Shown here: one piece after another, positions 12,801 to 21,059 of the stretch
Position numbering within the stretch: the first letter of the stretch is position 1
Layout: every line of letters starts with the position of its first letter
Assembly: GCA_964017125.1 (NCBI GenBank)
Contig: OZ024916.1
Coordinates: 1,402,107 to 1,466,106 of the forward strand
DNA length: 64,000 nt
Origin: Flabesymbios commensalis
Lineage: Eukaryota > Annelida > Polychaeta > Terebellida > Flabelligeridae
Direction of reading: 5' to 3'
Notes under the pieces: generated by a model
The model's input: only the letters and a program-made list of their open reading frames with translations
Told to the model about the DNA's origin: nothing
Databases searched by the model: none
Translations under genes and position numbers: made by a program

Positions 12801-15800
12801 TATATTTGAATTATGTAATAACAATATTTTACAAGCATAATATTCAGCGTTACAATAATAAATAATATACTGGTGGCACGGCATACACAAGACTTGAGCC
12901 ATTTGTTGGGTCGGTGTTTGGCCAGCGCTGCAAACGCTGGCCCAGTACTGACCCCGCCTCCTTTTTTGGCGTGTTGTGTATGCTGGGCAAAACGCACGAC
13001 GGTTGACCATGTCCTGATTTGGTGTCTGGACATCTTTCCGGCTGTGGCCAGACATTATACCAACAGCAGGCGCAGGGTGTTGAATAGGTGTTACTTTAGC
13101 GTTGGTTCAGCGTCGTCGATTGTCGACCAACGCTGAACCAACAGCAAAATTATCTTCTTTCCCCAGCAGGCGCAGGGTGTTGAATCGCTTTGGCGTTGGT
13201 TCGGTGTTGTCGATGGTGGACCGGCGTTGAACCGACGTTGCTTTCACCGCCTTGTGTCTGGTGGGTCATGTATTGTCAACTGTGATACCATACCACATAG
13301 CCAGAAAACGGGAGAGGCTGGCATGGTGTTAGTTCAGTGCCGGGCCAGCGTTTATGGCCCGACATTGATCTGGTATTGTGACAGTGTCTCGTGTTCACTG
13401 AGTACTATTTGTTTTTCTGTGAAGATGACTGTGTCAGTAACTCGCATTGGGCCGATGTCGATTCTTTGTTCTTTTACAATGAGTCGGCAACGGCTTCAAT
13501 GAATGTGCTTTTAAATGAACAATTTATTTACTGATAATACATAATTTGTATTTGTATTGTACATTTTAATCAATAAAAAAAAAAAAAAACGCTAGGCCTA
13601 CTTCATCATCATGATCATGTGTATTGCTTTGATTGTGTGAACACTGTGAAGCTTCTATTCCATTCACCAGATGTCGCTGTCGGCGGCGACGTGACGTGCC
13701 TATCTGATACACTGTATACGGCTTGATTATTAGCAGATTTTATTATTATAGGCCTACATATTTCACTGAAATATATATTCAAGTCAATGGTATTCTAAAA
13801 TACAGACGAAATGTATCCTGGTAGAAGTTTAAATAATATTAGAGCGCTAATACGATAGGTTTCACGGCAAAAAGAATAATATAATAATAAATAATAATAA
13901 TTATGCTCTTGATATAATTGTCACATTCCTAAATCCATACATATACATGATAGACATTTAAAATTGTATGCTTGTAATAAATCACCTTGACAGTGCTGTC
14001 ACCAATACATACATGTGCCATTTCATTATTGTTGCTCTAAATAAAAACTTGTACGTTGTTATACAAAAATGTTTTTTTATTTGTTGTATCTTAATATAAA
14101 TTAGCTAGATTATATCGCCGTTTCGGCCGTCATAAAAGATACGCATCCCATTGAAGAATGGACTGTAAGCCTATTCACCAGATGGCGCTTTTCCTGTCAT
14201 TTACCTGACTATAACTGCTTTCACCAGGTGGCGCTAATATGTTATATCGTGATCATTTGTGGTCAAATCAACACTAAAACAAAAATAAATATAATACTCA
14301 GATAGTTCTTCCTAATTTTTATGGTGTTATAATATTTCTTTTCATCAAATCCTTTCATTTATTTTATATAATCTTTATTAGCGAATTAATTATATCCTTA
14401 TGTCACCTGCTGAGCTGAACCACATTCTGAATGCCTTGAGTAATAAAGACATACCACACACACACACCCCAGACAGACTGTGTAGATACTCACCACCCTG
14501 GTGCGTACTATCCACCGGTGCGTACTATCTGTGTTTTTTGGTACAATTATTGGTACTCAATTTTAAATTAACAATGAATTGTTCGAAACAATATTGTTGA
14601 CTTTGCTTACAATTGAACTGAAGTCATCATGGTTTTGTAATCTCCCAAGGGTAGCTAGTAGCCTCTGAAAATAAAATATTAAGTTAATTATTGTGATTTA
14701 TTCTTGTCCGCCCATGAGTGCATGAATTTCTATTTCCAGAGATCTCTGTATCAGGAGATAAGGTTAACATAATTATTTCTTATATAAATTTGCTTTTTAG
14801 TAATCTGCATTAAAGACTTGATAAATAATAGATCAACCTTTATCTTAATTTCAAATGCATTAACTTTCAACATGTATCTTTATTTTGTATAATCTGCTCG
14901 ATTTGTTTTTCATTTTACTGTTTGAGTTAGCTGTAGTAAACCCGTCTGCAGTGATCGGGCCATTGCTTCTGCCTACTCTTTCCACAAGTCTTAAAGTGAG
15001 CATACTAGAATTAATGCTATGTAAGCATGTGTATGTATTTTAGTAGCCTACTTACTGGAATTTAGTTATCTTTCTATAAGGCGGTGTAGGCCTATATCAT
15101 GATTTGAATATGTCATTAAACCAAATTAAAGAACAGAGCTAAAATTGTCTTAATTCCATAAAATAATTATCAGATTAACAGAAAAAGTATAGATTGTCTA
15201 AATTCCATAAAATAATTTATAGTTTCGTGTGTGATTATTCAATGCAATACAACATGCTTTGATAGACATTCTGATGTCAAAATCTCTTTCTCAAAAACAA
15301 TGATAACTATTACACTACAAAGCATGACTATCGTCGTTTGCCTATCAGATTACTGTTATTGGGCACAAAATGAGAGTGTAAACATCAAGAATTGCAAGTG
15401 TTTGGTTTCAAATTACACAAATACATGTATGAAGTTGTGAGTCGCTGTAGCAAGACATTACTTCAAGTGGTTGGAAATCTACTCTAATCAACCTTTAAAG
15501 CCCTCACGGTGCATTAAAGCATCATTTTACTTCTCTGAAAACAGACTTAATTTCCCTACAACTAAGGCCTCTAGAATGAAAATTTCCATGAAACTGGCTT
15601 ACCAATACATGGCGATTTTCTTTAATTTTTCAACCACTTCAAATCATCTTCATCTGCTACAAGTCGAGAATTGCGACAGCAATTCGCGTTGTTTGTAGTG
15701 GATGAAGATGATGATGGTAAATCTAGGCTTGAAAGAGTAAAAAAATTAAATTTTCAATTTAGCACTTTAAGGGTTAACTTCTAACATACCAGGTATACTA

Positions 15801-18731
15801 TTATATTGCCTGCCAAAGTGTATTTCATCGACTCAATTAGTACAAACATTACTAGCTTCCTCTGAAGTTTTATGGTCATTATATTACATGTGCATCTTTT
15901 ACCAATCATAATATGAAAACTGCTGGGATTTTGTTGTTTAGATTGTCTATTGTATTATATTAGACCTCTGTGAGTTTTATAATATACTAGACCTTTGTGA
16001 GTAATATATTATATTAGACCTTTGTGAGTTTTATCTTTTATAGTATAATTTTCATACTTGGATGTTATTGGTAAATAGATTGTGGAGCAGATGTTAAATC
16101 GTGGGATGCCCCTGATTCCTAAGATCTGTTTGAACTACATTGATGTGAGAGATGTGGCAGAGGCGCATATTAAGGCTATGATGGTACCAGAAGCAGCAGG
16201 TAGGTCCCTAGCCATGTCATCCTCTCCGAGGCCGTGGATTGATGTATTTGTTTGATATGAAAAATCTAACATTGCGGTGACTGAGAGAGATCCTGACCCC
16301 AAGGTCCGAAAAATGTTCATAACTTTTTAATGACTGTGAGACCTCTGAGCTGAGCATGCGGGCATGGAACTGAAATGTTACTGCTTAGCAAAAAAACTAT
16401 TTTCGATCTGATTATTCAGCGCTATTTTCCGATATGATAGTCCAAAGAAATGTCCCAGGATTTTGCACAAGGTCAATCTGTGGCTCAAACCTGTTTCAGC
16501 CACTAGGGCTCTTAGGTCCCCTCCCTCTCACTGGTAACCACAATGCTGTTTCTGTTTTTTCATTCAGTTATAGCCAGAATTGCTGATGAAAAATTCAGCT
16601 TGAAATGACATAGAATATGTTTATTTATGACAAATAGTCAGATGACGAAAAAAATTGTCCATTTCCGAAAAATGTTCATCTGCAAAATGTAGTTATTTGA
16701 TATACGGAGCATCTATCGCAAATATTTTATGGATTTCAGTGTCATTTGATTTGGTCTAAAACTTGTTTGAATCTGTATTACATACATATAGTTCCATTAG
16801 CACAAGGGTTGCTTTAACCCTTTCAGGCCTGAACTTATTATTGTCATCTTCATCCACTGCAAGCCGCGAATTGCTTTCGCAATTCTCGACTTGTAGTGGA
16901 CGAAGATGACTTCAAGTGGGTGGCAAATGAAAAAAATATATCGATATTATTAGAATAGGGAAACTAAGTCTGTATAACCCTTTTTCCTTCTAAAACCCTT
17001 TATTTGTAGGGAAACTAAATCTGTTTCAGGGATGTAAAATGTTGCCTTAATGCAGCGTAAGGACTTATTACCCTCTCAAGCCTGACTTTACATTGCCATC
17101 TTCATCCACTACAAGCCGTGAATTGCTGCCGCAATTCTCGACTTGTAGTGGATGAAGATGACTTGAAGTAGGTGCAAAATTAACGAAAATTGTCATTAGT
17201 TGGTAAAGCAGTTTCATGGAAATTTTCCTTCTAAAACCCCTTATCGTCCACTTGGATATGAAAGGGTGTATCTGCCACTTTGTAAAGATAAATGGTTTAT
17301 CTTTGTGATATGAGGCCTGTATATGTATTGGTTCCAAGCAAGTTTCTAAGAGAAGAAAATTTCACCGAAATTGATAAAATTGTGTTAGTGTTAGAACTTA
17401 GATTAGTGGTAGATCTGTTATCTTTCATGATAGCTAAAGCATTGAAACAAGATAAAGAGCTCCATGTAGCACAACTTCAAGGGCAAATCTAGCAAATGTA
17501 AAATTTTAAATGCAGATTTGTGGCCATTTTGTTTAAGTTTTCCTTGTTGTTTTCTATAAGAGCATTTATTATTATTTATATACTTATTTATATATTGATT
17601 TACAGTATTCATTCTAACGAATGCCAACATTCCAATAAACACCCACCCCCTTGATTTTAAAATAAGAGGGTATACTAATTAACGCACGACCCGGGTGATT
17701 ATTAGAATAAATACAGTATTTATTTAGAGCTTTGATAAAAAATAAATGTCTAACGTGACAAAAATATAATCTATGACAAAATATTTAGATACATAATCCA
17801 AAATAACCTACTTTATTAATATTTAACAAAAACTGTTTCTGCTTTACAGGACATCGGCATATATTAGCAGACAAAATTTTGTCAGCAAAAGATGTAGCCA
17901 CTATTTTGTTTGAAGAGTTTAAGCCCCAAGGTTTGTCAGCTAAATTATGCCTTCTTTACATTTTTAAAATAAGCGTGACTAATCTGTTTTATTTTATTTT
18001 TTCGAAATGATTGTTTAAACATCAAGAACTGCTATTTTTTGGTCCCAAATTTACCAAATATGAGTAAATTTGCACCTACTTGATTTTGTGGTTTGAGGTA
18101 GCAAAACACAACTAAAGGATCTTCTGACTTGCAGGTTACAATGTGCCGACTGCAGGCTGTCCATACGCCTTTGCCTGGATTGCAGGTCGTATGGATCCCG
18201 CTGTTAGGATGATCCTACCGAGCCTGGGTAAATCTCAGAAGCTGGATAACTCAAGGGTTTGTATATTTTTATTCACAATTGTACTATAGTTTTTTGCTGT
18301 TGAAGAAATGTAACTATATAATAATACTCATCTGCATAATTTCTATCATCACATCTAACACTGGACATCCAAAGTTAGATAAATGTTGGCCCACAATCTG
18401 AGACACTATTTTTAGGGCTGATTAGAGCACTTTTTTTAACATCACTGAAGTTTAGTTTTTTTTCCAGATGAGAAATGTCCTGTGCATAACTCCACGAGAT
18501 GTCGTGCAGAGTCAGATTGATACAGGTTATAGTCTGATAGAGCATGGATTCGTCAAGAAAACCTCCAAATACAAGCCTCCACCTGCAGAAGGCATTCCAG
18601 TAGTGGTTATCAGCGAGCCAGAAGGGGAGGATTCCAAGATGGCCGAGGTGGATCTACAGGCAGAGTCAACTGGTGACCAGGATGCACCTCCAGCACAGAT
18701 CATAAAGGAAAAGAAAGTGACAGAGTTATAA
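700..18731 (+). CDS. Gene 1: extended short-chain dehydrogenase/reductase, dihydroflavonol-reductase/Gre2-like (span of 7 visible exons; 5' end off window)
   Basis: Predicted NAD(P)-dependent reductase of small carbonyl substrates, probably cytosolic; the substrate cannot be read from sequence. Visible exons: 700-892, 8809-8987, 14931-14995, 16079-16199, 17850-17930, 18135-18256, 18468-18731. All junctions are GT-AG and phases agree. The protein shows the Rossmann turn VVVTGATGFIATHV, the basic RGTVR typical of NADP binding, YVIHMASPFP, KRLVFTSSTVSVV, VVNPSAVIGP, NYIDVRDVAEAH and a C-terminal DNSRMRNVL block, in the order expected for the family. The segment that normally sits between TSS and NPS and carries catalytic Tyr-x-x-x-Lys (about 45-60 residues) was not found between 8988 and 14930, where a LINE lies. 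Joining 8987 to 14931 stays in frame, so a product lacking the catalytic pair is possible. The C-terminus has an acidic extension ending VTEL. UDP-sugar epimerase or 3-beta-HSD-like membership is less likely. Confidence 0.85.
950..1115. repeat. Hairpin MITE of the 'AAGCCTGA' family, truncated
   Basis: It starts TTAATCCTTTCAAGCCTGAA and contains the hairpin CTTCATCCACTAC...AATTGCTGTCGCAATT...GTAGATTGATGAAG. Other copies: 9020, 15500, 16814, 17067, 49304, 56861. Confidence 0.65.
1257..1302. repeat. Degenerate hairpin of the CACTTGAAGTTGTG family
   Basis: The arms TAGTTGTGTCTCGC and GACCCACAACTTCAAAT still pair in part. The apex is decayed (GCTACAAT). Confidence 0.5.
1493..1905. mobile_element. 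MITE with CAGGGTTCCCA termini
   Basis: The left end CAGGGTTCCCAAGGTCATGG and right end TGTGGGAACCCTG are inverted repeats. The interior is full of TCATGGAAA words on both sides. About 413 bp, non-coding. CAG...CTG termini suggest a hAT-type non-autonomous element (inference); no clean 8-bp flanking duplication is visible. Confidence 0.6.
1906..2830. other. Intronic, nothing recognised
   Basis: No exon with matching phase, no recognisable repeat and no RNA gene seen. Reading frames here are short and without a family signature. Confidence 0.4.
2840..3125. repeat. CCCAGCAAACAC-type palindromic MITEs, two copies
   Basis: Words such as AACATTCACCCAATGTTGGT and the mirrored ACCAACATTGGGTGAATGT face each other, ending GTCTCGTGTTTGCTGGG near 2995. 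A second partial copy ends near 3121 (GTGTTTGCCGGG). Same family as the well-preserved copy at 26031-26145. Confidence 0.65.
3275..3440. repeat. Tandem duplication, about 80-bp unit, two copies
   Basis: The block GATTTAATCCTTTCGTCACC ... GATGACTGAGGCGGACA is followed by GATTTAACCCTTTCGTCCCC ... GATGACGGAGGCGGACA. Non-coding. Confidence 0.6.
3660..3850. repeat. Dispersed repeat shared with 21608-21800
   Basis: TTTGGGACAAAAAGTGACGT followed by CATTCATAAAAC occurs here and again at 21608. Family not recognised. Confidence 0.45.
3965..4270. repeat. CCCAGCAAACAC-type MITE cluster
   Basis: Two degraded copies containing CCAGCAGACACGAG, CCCAGCAAATATGATG and repeated CAATGTTGG/GCCAACATT-like words. 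Confidence 0.5.
4271..5053. other. Intronic; MITE debris at 4640-4800
   Basis: 4640-4800 carries two more GTTGGGCCAGCG / GCAGACGTTGGACC type remnants of the CCCAGCAAACAC family. The rest shows nothing I recognise. Confidence 0.4.
5054..6763 (+). mobile_element. DNA transposon with CAGNGGCGTATYCAG termini, copy 1
   Basis: The left end reads CCGGGGGCATATCCAGG (a decayed CAGGGGCGTATCCAG) and the right end TCTGGATACGCCACTG. Inside each end is a run GGTGCTC..GAGCACCCCCC. Nearly all of this 1.7 kb reappears in reverse orientation at 28205-30890, which fixes the boundaries. No transposase frame is recognised, so it is probably non-autonomous or decayed. hAT-like ends are possible; superfamily not settled. 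Confidence 0.7.
6996..7327. mobile_element. Palindromic MITE, family TAAAGCGACTCAATCAGGC
   Basis: The element folds on itself: TCCATAGACTAGAACT faces AGTTCTAGAATATAGA, and GATATAGAGACAAAATTCC faces GGAATTTCGTCTCTATATC. The right terminus reads TGATTTTAGCCTGATTGAGT then CGCTTTA. Two further copies lie at 44592-44985 and 52690-53005. Confidence 0.7.
7328..8127. other. Intronic, mostly unrecognised
   Basis: A short CCCAGCAAACAC-family remnant (TTGACCCAACATTGGCTGAG) lies near 7715 and another near 8035. A poly-G run is at 7770. Nothing else identified. Confidence 0.4.
8128..8174. repeat. Hairpin of the CACTTGAAGTTGTG family
   Basis: CACTTGAAGTTGTAG and the facing ACACAACTTTAAGTGG form a stem. 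The apex reads ACGGTAGC, the inverse of GCTNNCGC with one change. Confidence 0.6.
8175..8808. other. Intronic, end of intron before exon b
   Basis: No gene or repeat identified with confidence. It ends in CTGTTTTTGACAG, the 3' splice site of exon b. An inverted pair GTCCTTCATCCTGTCATCTGA / TGAAGGACG lies near 8284-8311. Confidence 0.4.
8809..8987 (+). CDS. Gene 1 exon b: substrate-pocket strand and TSS motif
   Basis: Acceptor TTTTGACAG, donor G|GTAAGT. It enters with one base completing AGT (Ser) and leaves one base (G). It encodes AIAGSTYVIHMASPFPAENP, then LVKPAVKGVKAVFAA and RIKRLVFTSSTVSVV. YVIHxASPF and RxVxTSS are hallmarks of the dihydroflavonol-reductase branch; the Ser of TSS is the first member of the catalytic Ser-Tyr-Lys triad. 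Confidence 0.88.
9020..9230. repeat. AAGCCTGA-family hairpin MITE, degraded
   Basis: Contains CCCTCACGATGCATCAAAGC, AAGTCATCTTCATCCACTAC and CTCGTAGTGGATG in family order, but the central hairpin is damaged. Confidence 0.5.
9231..9563. other. Intronic; short word shared with 14503
   Basis: GGTGCGTATTATCCACCG at 9294 is matched by GGTGCGTACTATCCACCG at 14502, on the far side of the LINE. No exon encoding a Tyr-x-x-x-Lys segment is seen. Confidence 0.35.
9564..12597 (+). mobile_element. 5'-truncated LINE, L1/Tx1-like, with partly duplicated 3' half
   Basis: Reading on the + strand, the reverse transcriptase core shows GIKQGCPVLALLFILVVETL, the YADD catalytic motif (9746-9757) and GLKLNIDKTEGM. 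A later block has RDRIKRNIMYQDILRGGVNM, typical of the region after the polymerase in L1/Tx1-type elements. The C-terminal part carries a Cys-rich CIECGNQNSILHLLYECP motif as in the RT zinc-binding domain. The coding region is broken into several frames. The block at 10693-11406 is repeated at 11465-12597; the first copy lacks the middle of the C-terminal frame. It sits exactly where gene 1 lacks an expected exon. Confidence 0.8.
10693..12597 (+). repeat. Direct duplication of LINE 3' region
   Basis: Copy 1 is about 10693-11406, copy 2 about 11465-12597. They share long identical stretches, including the tail ending GTGATCAGGTGATAT. Copy 1 has an internal deletion near 11010 and lacks the 12183-12350 segment. 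The near-identity means either a recent tandem duplication or an assembly of two haplotypes. Confidence 0.75.
12660..13500. repeat. MITE cluster, CCCAGCAAACAC/GTTGGCC type
   Basis: 12660-12720 has repeated GTGACCTCACYATAATATT words. 12870-13400 carries at least three copies of GTTGGTTCAGCGTCGTCGAT-like palindromic units, with CCAGCAGGCGCAGGGTGTTG present twice (13053 and 13164). Confidence 0.5.
13663..13678 (+). promoter_or_regulatory. CTCF-like motif 1
   Basis: TTCACCAGATGTCGCT. It differs at one position from the second site. The known CTCF core is close to CACCAGRNGGCGCT. Confidence 0.4.
14174..14189 (+). promoter_or_regulatory. CTCF-like motif 2
   Basis: TTCACCAGATGGCGCT matches the bilaterian CTCF core (CACCAGRNGGCGCT) in every fixed position. 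Confidence 0.5.
14220..14235 (+). promoter_or_regulatory. CTCF-like motif 3
   Basis: TTCACCAGGTGGCGCT followed by A. Same orientation as sites 1 and 2 and 46 bp from site 2. The surrounding bases differ, so it is not a simple tandem copy. Confidence 0.5.
14931..14995 (+). CDS. Gene 1 exon c: NPS/IGP segment
   Basis: Acceptor after a T-rich tract at TTTGAGTTAG, donor GTGAGC. It encodes VVNPSAVIGPLLLPTLSTSLK, which fits the family's (V/I)NPxxVxGPxL..... segment that follows the catalytic helix. It begins with two bases of a codon begun in the previous exon and ends in phase 0. The alternative acceptor at 14936 would shorten it by two codons and keeps the same phase. Confidence 0.75.
15428..15765. 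repeat. Two hairpin MITEs, CACTTGAAGTTGTG and AAGCCTGA families
   Basis: 15428-15470 is a hairpin with apex GCTGTAGC. 15500-15765 is a near-complete copy of the second family in reverse orientation: AGCCCTCACGGTGCATTAAA at one end, hairpin CATCTTCATCTGCTAC..AATTGCGACAGCAATT, and TCTAGGCTTGAAAGAG near the other end. Confidence 0.7.
15958..16040. repeat. Short tandem repeat, TTAGACCTTTGTGAGT
   Basis: Three imperfect copies (TTAGACCTCTGTGAGT, CTAGACCTTTGTGAGT, TTAGACCTTTGTGAGT) immediately 5' of exon d. Confidence 0.6.
16079..16199 (+). CDS. Gene 1 exon d: VDVRDVA segment
   Basis: Acceptor GTAAATAG, donor G|GTAGGT; enters in phase 0 and leaves one base. It encodes IVEQMLNRGMPLIPKICLNY then IDVRDVAEAHIKAMMVPEA. 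The DVRDVAxAHIxAM block is one of the most conserved in dihydroflavonol-reductase-like SDRs. Confidence 0.88.
16366..16510. repeat. Dispersed repeat GAACTGAAATGTTACTG
   Basis: About 145 bp shared with 48017-48160 (intron 2 of gene 2) and partly with 54955-55030. Shared blocks: ACTGAAATGTTACTG, CCAAAGAAATGTCCCA and TTCAGCCACT. Family unknown. Confidence 0.6.
16814..17240. repeat. Two AAGCCTGA-family hairpin MITEs in tandem
   Basis: The first begins TTAACCCTTTCAGGCCTGAA (16814) with hairpin core AATTGCTTTCGCAATT. The second begins near 17067 (CTCTCAAGCCTGACTTTAC) with core AATTGCTGCCGCAATT and flanking arms CATCTTCATCCACTACAAG / CTTGTAGTGGATGAAGATG. Confidence 0.75.
17241..17849. other. Intronic; half-copy of the 18993 hairpin
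   Basis: 17252-17282 repeats the left arm of the perfect hairpin at 18993-19046 (GGATATGAAAGGGTGTATCT). The rest is unrecognised. It ends in CTGCTTTACAG, the acceptor of exon e. Confidence 0.5.
17850..17930 (+). CDS. Gene 1 exon e
   Basis: Acceptor CTGCTTTACAG, donor G|GTTTGT (weak but usable). Encodes GHRHILADKILSAKDVATIL plus FEEFKPQG, matching the family's G.R.ILA......VA.IL...F segment; phase 1 at both ends. Confidence 0.85.
18135..18256 (+). CDS. Gene 1 exon f
   Basis: Acceptor CTGACTTGCAG, donor AGG|GTTTGT. Encodes GYNVPTAGCPYAFAWIAGRM then DPAVRMILPSLGKSQKLDNS, corresponding to the region before the conserved D-N-(S/T)-K-x-x-x-x-L block. Phase 1 in, phase 0 out. Confidence 0.85.
18468..18731 (+). 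CDS. Gene 1 last exon with acidic tail
   Basis: Acceptor TTTTTTTCCAG, stop TAA at 18729. It opens MRNVLCITPRDVVQSQIDTG and YSLIEHGFVKKT, which completes the reductase fold (family: M.EVLGI....DM..SLIE.G). About 55 further residues, proline-rich then acidic, have no counterpart I know in the family and end EKKVTEL. The final T-E-L would fit a class I PDZ ligand (inference). Confidence 0.88.
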   Translation: MRNVLCITPRDVVQSQIDTGYSLIEHGFVKKTSKYKPPPAEGIPVVVISEPEGEDSKMAEVDLQAESTGDQDAPPAQIIKEKKVTEL

Positions 18732-18992
18732 CAGATAAAAAAAATGGCGGCTCATTCCTGGTCCAATATTGTGGAGATGACAACATTTACGGTTTGGACA
18801 TAGCATATCGTCCCCTTCACTGTGTTAGCCAGCAACCCGTGCACCCGTCATTTGGACGTGTTTAAAATCAAAATGACGGGCAAAAATTGTCCAAATTACA
18901 CTATAAAGGAGGAAATGCACGGGCAGCTATGCAAAAATTGGAAAGGAAGACGGGCAGTTGTCTAATCCTAGCTAAGACAATGGTCCCCTTGG

Positions 18993-19046
18993 ATATGAAA
19001 GGGTGTATCTGCCACTTTACAAAGTGGCAGATACACCCTTTCATAT
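18993..19046. repeat. Perfect 26-bp hairpin
   Basis: ATATGAAAGGGTGTATCTGC continues to CACTTT, then AC, then the exact inverse. No mismatches. The left arm also occurs at 17252. Confidence 0.85.
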
Positions 19047-19624
19047 AATTTGACATTTAAAGATTATAAGGCCGTAGACACATAACATAGGTATTCATAT
19101 GAAGTGGAAGGAGCTACCTAAGACAAGTATGATGATTTCTAATTAGTCTACACAAATATTCCCAGGTTGTAAGAGTTTAAAATCCTTAAAAAGTCCATGA
19201 ATTTTGCCATAGGCACAGTGTACGAGTCCTGTCCGTACCTGTAGCAAATGAATGTCCTGTTTTGTACTTGATTTCATCAAGAAATGTGAGCATGGCATAA
19301 ATACTGTAATATATGTGGTACTCTTATGATAATAATGCCATTTGTATTAATTCATTTGATGCTTTATCCCGAGCACAGTGTGTCATATTATACTATAGTT
19401 GCCATATTATTTTAGTGTATAGTCACAAAACTAGTTAATTGTTGAAGCTGTTTAGTTGATGTTTGGGTAGTTTGTGAACTGTACATTATTTATCTCATCA
19501 TTATTCCTTAGTATCATCATTCCTTAATATTATGACTTTCTCTTCCCCCACCTCGGTCCATGATATTGTATCGGACAATATACTAAATCTTTATTTATTT
19601 AATGTTGTGTCGCACAAATTATAA

Positions 19625-19725
19625 TTGTGAGACGTTGTACAATGTTGGTTCAATGTTAGTCCAGTGTTGTAGTCAGTGGGCCAACATTGAAACAACATTG
19701 ATTCAATATCTTGTGTTTGGGTATA
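19625..19725. repeat. CCCAGCAAACAC-type MITE
   Basis: GTGAGACGTTGTACAATG ... CCAACATTGAAACAACATTG ... ATCTTGTGTTTGGG. Palindromic and degraded. Confidence 0.55.
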
Positions 19726-20201
19726 TTAATCTTGTGCTGTACCATTTTATCATCTTATTGAATTTTTTCACACTGTGTTACTGAATTTTATGAAGGTCAT
19801 TATCCTGATAATATTTGTGAATATATATAAATAATTTATACTGCTAAACATTCTTAGTTGTCATTTTTTACAATTTAGATGACATTTTCATCATTAGGTG
19901 CTAATGTTATAATGTGTATGATTTACCATCATATTGCTATGTTTTTCTCTTTCAAAGCATTTATTTTAATAGTCTTTACTGTTATTTGGTGTTTTTTTAA
20001 ATTTTTGATATAAAATGTGTATGATTTTCTTATGGGGTACATCTAGCAAAATATTTATAAAACTGATTTTTATAATAACTTGTGACAATGAGATCCTATT
20101 GTATTATTGGCCAAATGTTCTTATAGTATTAATAATTGATTACACCAAAGATATTCTGATCGAAAATATAAAAATGCAGGAGATAATTATTGGTGTTTTC
20201 C

Positions 20202-20207
20202 AATAAA
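20202..20207 (+). terminator. Candidate poly(A) signal of gene 1
   Basis: AATAAA followed by ACCTTATTGTTTT. It is the best signal downstream of the stop, though another (AATAAA at about 20497) follows. Confidence 0.35.
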
Positions 20208-20638
20208 ACCTTATTGTTTTAATCATGTTACACCCATCAATTGATCAGTTACGCACCAATGTCTATTATGAATACACTTCGATAAGAATATCACAAACAG
20301 GGTACCAACTACAACTACAATTTTTTATTACAATTATAATTTACCAGAAATAATATTTAATTCATGTTCGCAGAGAGGAAAGTGTATCTGTTAGTCTAAA
20401 GCACACAATTTACTTAACTTAAATTGGATTTTTTTCACATTGAGACACATGCACTGTTTTGTGATCATATATTTTCTACTGAAAAGTACATGTGCAATAA
20501 AATAATTTTAATTACCTTCTGATGCCTTTCTTTATTATCATGATTATGGGGTGCTGTCTACTGATTTTAGCTTTCTCATCAAGTTAATTTTACCTTCATT
20601 ATGGGGTGTAATCTGGTGTTGCAGGATTTCCCTCCGTG

Positions 20639-20859
20639 TTAACTCTTTCAGCACTTAGATATTCAATTTAAATTTTCTGTCACTTGAAGTTGTGTCTCGC
20701 TGCCGCGATACACAACTTCAAGTGACAGAAAATTTATGTTATTTGTGAAAGTCCCAATATATATCAGTGTTATAAGATTGAAGGCATATTTTACTGTGAA
20801 CAGCTCGTTAGCAGGGGTCATACAGGTGCTAATAAACACATCAGTGCTCTAAGGGTTAA
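20639..20859. mobile_element. Complete TTAA-flanked hairpin MITE
   Basis: TTAACTCTTTCAGCACTTAG at the left and CAGTGCTCTAAGGGTTAA at the right form imperfect terminal inverted repeats bounded by TTAA (20639-20642, 20856-20859). Inside lies a 30-bp-arm hairpin (20671-20735) with apex GCTGCCGC. TTAA target duplication and a pyrimidine-rich start fit piggyBac-type MITEs (inference). Confidence 0.75.
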
Positions 20860-21055
20860 CTCTTTCAGCGCGGGAGACGACTTTGTCTATGCTGAGGTCT
20901 AAAATCGATCCGCACTAAATGAGTAAACTATTAACGTGTGACCCATATTATATACATGTATTCAAATGAAGCAGAAAGAGCTAACTAAGACATTTATGAT
21001 GAAATCAAATTGTAAAAAAACTTTGGGCTCTTGGTTTATACAAAATATTTCATCT
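20856..21055. repeat. TTAA-flanked MITE of the GCGCGGGGATCGAC family, degraded
   Basis: It shares the TTAA of its neighbour and starts TTAACTCTTTCAGCGCGGGA. It includes AGAGCTAACTAAGACATTTA, seen again at 53060, 53395 and 56778. Confidence 0.6.
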
Positions 21056-21059
21056 TGTA

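Larger units (their letters stand above)
13501..14930. other. Intronic; holds three CTCF-like sites, otherwise unrecognised
   Basis: No exon of suitable phase was found here. The sites are listed separately. 14460 carries a short CA run. A candidate micro-exon at 14740-14762 was rejected on phase. Confidence 0.4.
18732..20220 (+). other. Probable 3' UTR / downstream of gene 1
   Basis: The first plausible poly(A) signal, AATAAA at 20202, is followed by T-rich sequence. The stretch contains the perfect hairpin at 18993, a remnant of the AGCTAACTAAGACAT repeat at 19095-19145 and a CCCAGCAAACAC-family copy at 19625-19725. Confidence 0.4.

Noticed and set aside
14740-14762. Micro-exon between TATTTCCAG and GTTAAC in gene 1
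   Set aside because: It would leave phase 0, which does not fit exon c (needs one base carried over), and it contains no Tyr-x-x-x-Lys.
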